Source of the DNA: Coriaria nepalensis
Lineage: Eukaryota > Streptophyta > Magnoliopsida > Cucurbitales > Coriariaceae
Reading direction: 5' to 3'
Length of the DNA stretch: 64,000 bases
NCBI GenBank assembly: GCA_027186245.1
Contig: CP114497.1
Span: forward strand, 8,005,501 to 8,069,500
Under the pieces are notes generated by a model. The model did no database searches. It was not told the origin of the DNA and worked only from the letters and a program-made list of their open reading frames with translations. This document shows, in pieces, positions 59,969 through 64,000 of the stretch. The translations under genes and the position numbers were made by a program. Every line of letters begins with the position of its first letter. Positions within the stretch are counted from its first letter, which is position 1.

Positions 59969-60096
59969 AGACTTGTGCAACACCCAGAAAACAGACAGAG
60001 TTAAAACAGAGCAACCCGTTGGAACCAGAACTAGGGAAGAACAAGTTGATTAAGAGGTAAGAAAGGAGGAAAGTAAAGAGAGAGAATTAAAGAGAG

Positions 60097-60297
60097 ATGT
60101 GTTTGGTGTTTGTGTGCGACGAGGATCAGAGAGTGGTGTCAAGGCAACAAGCACCTGGTGCTTGTCCTTACTGTGGCGGAATGGTTCAAGCCATGGACAT
60201 TGAGAGCAACTGGCGGCTCTGTTTCTTGCCGCTTTACTGGCGAACCAAACGCCGGTTTTACTGCACCATCTGCTCAAGAAAATTGGCGGTTCAGTAG
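60097..60297 (+). CDS. Small zinc-ribbon protein, 66 aa
   Basis: A single-exon gene with a strong TATA box and a purine-rich leader. Two CxxC knuckles, C23-PY-C26 and C56-TI-C59, are spaced 29 residues apart, enough for one zinc ribbon. Between them is an aromatic/basic segment (WRLCFLPLYWRTKRRFYC). Compact plant proteins of this kind are widespread and usually labelled uncharacterised or, misleadingly, methionyl-tRNA synthetase-like. The function is unknown. Complete domain architecture, codon content and promoter support a real gene despite its size. It is convergent with the PTH2 gene, 290 bp away. Confidence 0.8.
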   Translation: MCLVFVCDEDQRVVSRQQAPGACPYCGGMVQAMDIESNWRLCFLPLYWRTKRRFYCTICSRKLAVQ

Positions 60298-60587
60298 ATC
60301 ATGTCATATATTATTGTCCTTTGTACATACTATACTTATAAACAGCTAGATTTACTTATTAGATTTCTCTTCATTTTTGTTTTAATCTTTTGTGTTTTTG
60401 GGTGATGTATGTTTATGTATTTTTCATCATATGTTAATCCAAGAAGAAAAAAAGATTCTATGATATCTGGTTTTCATTAATTAAATGATAAAGGATATGA
60501 ATTTTCTCAGTAATGAAGGTCAAATTTCATGTTTAGAAAGAGAAAATCCCAACTAAAGCAGCTAAGACAAACGTTGGGAATTTAACA

Positions 60588-61507
60588 TCACTTACAGAGT
60601 TTCAACTTCTTGAAAAATGTTGATACTATGGATTTGGGATATGGCTTTGTAGCTAGACAAGTGGGGATATTTTCTGGCTGTTCGATCCACATTTTATGGG
60701 CGATCGAACCCGCCTTGAGCTTCTCCGACAAGTTTAGGATTTGTGTTTCTCCCTTCACCTCAAGAGTTACCTGCATGTCAAAAACAAAAGGCAATTATCT
60801 GATTAGTTCACAAGAATTGCTTGACAATACGAAATCCAATATTGCAAGTAACAATCTACAAACAATGAGAATTAGAAGAAGTGAAAATAACAATGCTAGG
60901 CACTAGAGTATATAAACTGCTCTTTAGATTTTGCTCTAGAAAAAATGCATATGAAACCAAGACGAATAAACCATGACTTCCAGAGCACAAATACTTTATT
61001 CTCGATGAAAGTTAAATCTTTACTCGATTATGAATTTCGGGTAGTTTCTCTTCTACTCCACGTTTCTCTAAAAAAAACGAAAAACTTCCAGTTTCCGTTG
61101 AGCACAGATTGAGAGTTTGTGTTTACCTTATGCATGGAGTCGATGTTTTCAGGGCTACAATACTGAGAAGTTTGAGGATCATCCTTGTGTGACCAAATAG
61201 CAGAGACAGAGGCATGGCATCCCTGCGTTACAATGCTACCTAGCGGCCATGCGTCGATCAGATCTCGCCGTAGAACCACGTACTGAACCAGAACGTCGTC
61301 GTTCTCCGCGTTCCCTCCGCCGTCTTGCCTAGGAACGGGATTGGATTCTACACATTCACTCATTGAGCTTGAGCTGAATCGACTCAGATCCCGAGTTCGG
61401 AAAGGAGAAGATTGCCGCCAAGCCCTAGTTTTCGCACGCAGAAACGGAGACGTTGATTTGGGGAAGGAGGAAACTGTGAATCGAAGTGGTGAGACCAGAG
61501 CGGTCAT
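60588..61507 (-). CDS. PTH2-family protein (peptidyl-tRNA hydrolase II-like), organelle-targeted, 187 aa
   Basis: Two exons on the minus strand: 61507-61127 and 60770-60588 (188 codons with stop; AAG|GTAAAC donor, CATGCAG acceptor). The first 50 residues are Ser/Arg/Phe-rich with almost no acid (FPKSTSPFLRAKTRAWRQSS), a likely chloroplast or mitochondrial transit peptide. The PTH2 fold follows from about residue 74: VQYVVLRRDL, TQGCHASVSAIW, VTLEVKGETQILNLSEKLKA, AHKMWIEQPENIPTCLATKPYP and FFKKLKLCK. Q95 and H98 of the conserved Q-x-x-H are kept, but the preceding Gly-Lys of typical enzymes is Leu-Gly, so hydrolase activity is uncertain. The family cleaves peptidyl-tRNA or serves in quality control. 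It resembles At5g10700 (from memory). Confidence 0.88.
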
Positions 61508-62235
61508 GATATAATCACTCTCGTGGTACCAAAAAACGGTATTCTGCCTCTAAAAAGTAAAAAACACTGTCCGTCTGTCCCTTTGAACTTTCACGCTACT
61601 TTTGCATAGACGATGCTTCAAGTGGCAAATGAGATGTCGCAAACCATGTAGAAAAGACGACGTGTAGTTTAAGTCGTGGAGATCTACCATCTAGGCTTAG
61701 AAGCCCAGCCCAAGCTACAAAACTTAAACCGATAAGTGGGCTTGTACAATAAAGTTACTTACCCAACTACATTCAAACATTCGTGAAAATGATGGCTTCT
61801 TCGCTATATAAAAAGGAAATACGAAAAAGAGTGATATGAGAGATCACTTACACTAAAGGATCATCACTCTTTTTTTTTTCCTCTTGTTTTTTTCTTCATG
61901 GGATTTGTCAAAAGTAGTGTCCAATTGTAACTTGATATCCTATCATTCTCAAAACTTGACTAGAGTGGATAAGAAGAAGGCATTATTAGCAAATGGAGAT
62001 ATTAGACACTATGAGAGAGACAAGCAACCCACAAGGGAAGCATATCTTAACAACTCCTTCAATCGCATTTTAAATAGCGTTTGTCCAACTGCATCTCAAA
62101 CGCTTTTCCCATTTTCATACTTCAAAAGAAAAGGGAGAAAAACAAAAAACAACAACAACAACAACAACAAAGAAGATATTTTTATTTATTTATATTTCAC
62201 CCCAAAAAAAAAAAAAACTGGATATGGGTATAGAG
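61508..62235. other. Intergenic DNA between tandem minus-strand genes
   Basis: It contains the PTH2-like promoter, then T-rich and (AAC)n tracts (about 62148-62168). The plus-strand frame across 61884-62291 is antisense to the 3' end of the OXS3-like gene and shows no domain. No gene is seen. Confidence 0.45.
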
Positions 62236-63015
62236 TTACTGTTCATCAATTTCTTGAAGATCTGATAGACAGAAACAGCTTCTTGATTTGAAGCTGTTTA
62301 GTCTACTTCCCCGTTTATGGAATTTAGCAATTCCTCTTTCGTCATGATTTTTTCCATCTTCTTCTTCTTCTTCTTCTTCTACTTCGTCTGGTTCTTTATC
62401 CTCTATGGAAGATGCTGCTTCATTGTCGTCTTCGTCGAGTTGTGCTAAGAGAGGCATGGATTTAGGGTTAGACCAGATGTAGAAGGAAGATCTTCTCCAT
62501 TTCGATGCGATCAGAACTCTCCTCCTCTTATTGAAAGGATTCTCTGGCTTTTCCAGATCCTTAACTGAGCTCAGCTCTGACAGATTCGCGAACGATTTTG
62601 ATTTTCCCGTGAAATGACTCGATAATCCTCTCCTGAAAAAGAAAAACATTTTCTCAGTAATGAAGTGATTGATCAGACAAAAGTGGAAAATAGAAGGAGA
62701 TCTTAATTTGGAAAGTTACTTGATCGGAAGAGAATCTTCCAATGAACCAAGAGACCCTAACCCTCTGCTCAATTTACTCTCAACCACTTCGCCATCTCCG
62801 TCTCCTTCGTCGTCTTCGGCATCATCATCCGGATCTCCGATCGACGACGAAATTTCGTCAGAGAACTCCTCTTCCCTGGGCACACATTTCTGATTCTCGA
62901 AATCGTTCGTATCCCTGGGCGACGGCGGCTGAGGATGAGGAGGAGTGACGCCGGTACAGTCCCCGACGCATGATGAAACCTCGATGCTGAAGGATGGACC
63001 CACCAGCACCTCCAT
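62236..63015 (-). CDS. OXS3-like stress-response protein, 230 aa
   Basis: Two exons on the minus strand: 63015-62720 and 62632-62236 (231 codons with stop; AA|G junction gives Lys99). The ATG at 63015 is the first in the frame; codons further upstream are not Met. The conserved block starts at the exon junction: [21 protein letters not shown], then [21 protein letters not shown], the signature of the plant OXIDATIVE STRESS 3 family. It is flanked by acidic low-complexity runs ([24 protein letters not shown]). OXS3-type proteins are nuclear, chromatin-associated factors that confer tolerance to heavy metal and oxidative stress. The C-terminus has [15 protein letters not shown]. The positional counterpart is At5g24890 (from memory). 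Confidence 0.88.
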
Positions 63016-63210
63016 GAATGAATTGATCAACAAAAAAAAGAGAAAAAAAAGAGAAAAAAAGTCCTAAGCTACGATCCAGCCCTCTTTCTGGTAACCGTAT
63101 ACTAAACCACAATTCCTCCCTTGAAAGATTTGCGTTGTCATCAATCGGTGGGCAGCGGTCTTGAAAGAGAACCGGAGTTATTGATGTGAGAGAGAAAGAG
63201 AGAGAGATAC

Positions 63211-63220
63211 TAAATATATA
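63211..63220 (-). promoter_or_regulatory. Possible TATA box of the OXS3-like gene
   Basis: On the minus strand TATATATTTA lies about 200 bp upstream of the ATG and is followed by a (CT)n leader (63183-63208). Confidence 0.35.
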
Positions 63221-63800
63221 ACGGGGAAGAAGACTAGAATCTAGATGGATAATTGGATTGGATTGAATTGAATTGTATATAGATGGAGATGTATATAGGT
63301 TTATATAAGTATATATACGTATACGTATCTATGTATAGAGAGAAAGTGATATCTATATACATATATACGTATTTAGGAGAGAGACTCAGGAACATACATG
63401 TAACAGTCACCGGCGGCGAGGCTAAATTGCATCTTTACAATGATGTGACGTGGGACCCACGTCTTATCCTTTTTCTCATACGATTTGTTTTAATAATTAT
63501 TTTTAATTCATTTTATTTCTCATTTCTAAAGCGTTTATTATTAGTATTTTTTATCTTTTTAATTAGACTTGTGAAACAATGGATTGCAATAATATAATGA
63601 CGTCAAAATGAATATATAAATATATCAATTATATTGTCTTTAATTATAAAAGTATAGAAAAATAAATGATAAATATAATCTACTTAAAAATAATAATAAA
63701 TGATCATATATTTAAAATTTTGTCCAATAATATACTATAAATGTGACAACAGGATGAAGGGGTAGAGTACTAGTTTTAGTATATAATAATGTTTCAAATA
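63221..63800. other. OXS3-like upstream region, AT-rich
   Basis: GATTGGATTGGATTGAATTG-type tandem pentamers (about 63255-63275), TATA/TACGTATA-rich runs to about 63375, a short GC-richer patch (63400-63465), then AT-rich DNA. No gene is seen. Confidence 0.4.
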
Positions 63801-63804
63801 TACA

Positions 63805-64000
63805 AAATACAAATTAACTCACCGGTAACAACTTCATCCGAAACTTAATAGGTCTTAGATTCGAGTCCATCTACGACATCCTCTGGCTAGAAGAAGAAAT
63901 GATCATCAAGGGAGTTCAGTAGCGATGGTTTTGGTAACACATCTCCTTCCCCCTTTCTTGGGAAAAATGCATTATAGCCAAATATAAACATTACCTTCTT
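63805..64000 (+). mobile_element. Possible tRNA-derived SINE (runs off the window)
   Basis: A box A-like TTAACTCACCGGTAA (about 63814-63828) is followed about 35 nt later by a box B-like TAGATTCGAGTCC (63856-63868), the spacing of an internal Pol III promoter. The next about 130 bp is non-coding and more GC-rich than its surroundings (CATCCTCTGGCTAG, GGTAACACATCTCC). No tRNA cloverleaf can be folded by eye, so a SINE or SINE-like repeat fits better than a tRNA gene. Confidence 0.35.

Noticed and set aside
61884..62291. 135-codon plus-strand frame
   Set aside because: Lys/Asn-rich and low complexity; it overlaps the OXS3-like exon antisense and has no conserved motif.
63757..63868. A tRNA gene at the right edge
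   Set aside because: Box A- and box B-like motifs are present but acceptor, D and anticodon stems cannot be formed; listed as a possible SINE instead.

Overview
This is a nuclear genome segment from a flowering plant, most likely a eudicot. It is AT-rich. Its genes are split by short, T-rich GT-AG introns, and all the genes are plant families (P-class PPR, fasciclin-like AGP, FPF1, DUF1644, KAKU4, OXS3-like). Intergenic space holds copia, hAT-like and LINE debris. There are no operons, CRISPR arrays or rRNA genes, and I found no convincing tRNA gene. Exon models were built by hand from splice signals and reading-frame continuity; each multi-exon model closes in frame with a start and a stop.

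Layout: (1) 0.5-3.9 kb, minus: a four-exon PPR gene whose third intron carries a hAT-like MITE with a perfect 8-bp target duplication. (2) 5.6-9.1 kb, plus: a GT14/DUF266 glycosyltransferase. (3) 11.0-13.0 kb, plus: a selenoprotein H-like protein with CxxC. (4) 14.1-15.0 kb, plus: a fasciclin-like arabinogalactan protein. (5) 15-25.7 kb: gene-poor repeat territory with three diverged copies of a TATA-containing repeat and a decayed coiled-coil ORF. (6) 25.8-26.1 kb, plus: an FPF1-like protein. (7) 28.3-30.2 kb: a probable hAT-like element with tandem arrays inside. (8) 30.2-34.3 kb, minus: a decayed, 5'-truncated Ty1/copia element. (9) 36.1-37.1 kb, plus: a DUF1644 zinc-binding protein. (10) 38.7-43.4 kb, plus: KAKU4. 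(11) 44.0-46.6 kb, plus: CSN5. (12) 47.3-49.3 kb, minus: a broken ATG10-like fragment. (13) 51.5-52.7 kb, plus: a SAGA ADA1-type subunit. (14) 53.1-53.6 kb, minus: a LINE RNase H relic. (15) 54.0-56.2 kb, minus: a RING-H2 protein. (16) 60.1 kb, plus: a 66-residue zinc-ribbon protein. (17) 60.6-61.5 kb, minus: a PTH2-family protein. (18) 62.2-63.0 kb, minus: an OXS3-like protein. (19) 63.8-64.0 kb: a possible SINE.

The genes do not form one pathway; each has its own promoter. Their order, however, resembles an interleaving of two Arabidopsis regions as I remember them (around At4g31350-At4g31450 and At5g24830-At5g24890). That is what an ancestral order later split by duplication and gene loss would look like. 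I did not find a clear undescribed biological system. The best leads are the two hAT-like elements, the truncated ATG10 fragment, the internal repeat in KAKU4, the divergent PTH2 protein and the synteny pattern.
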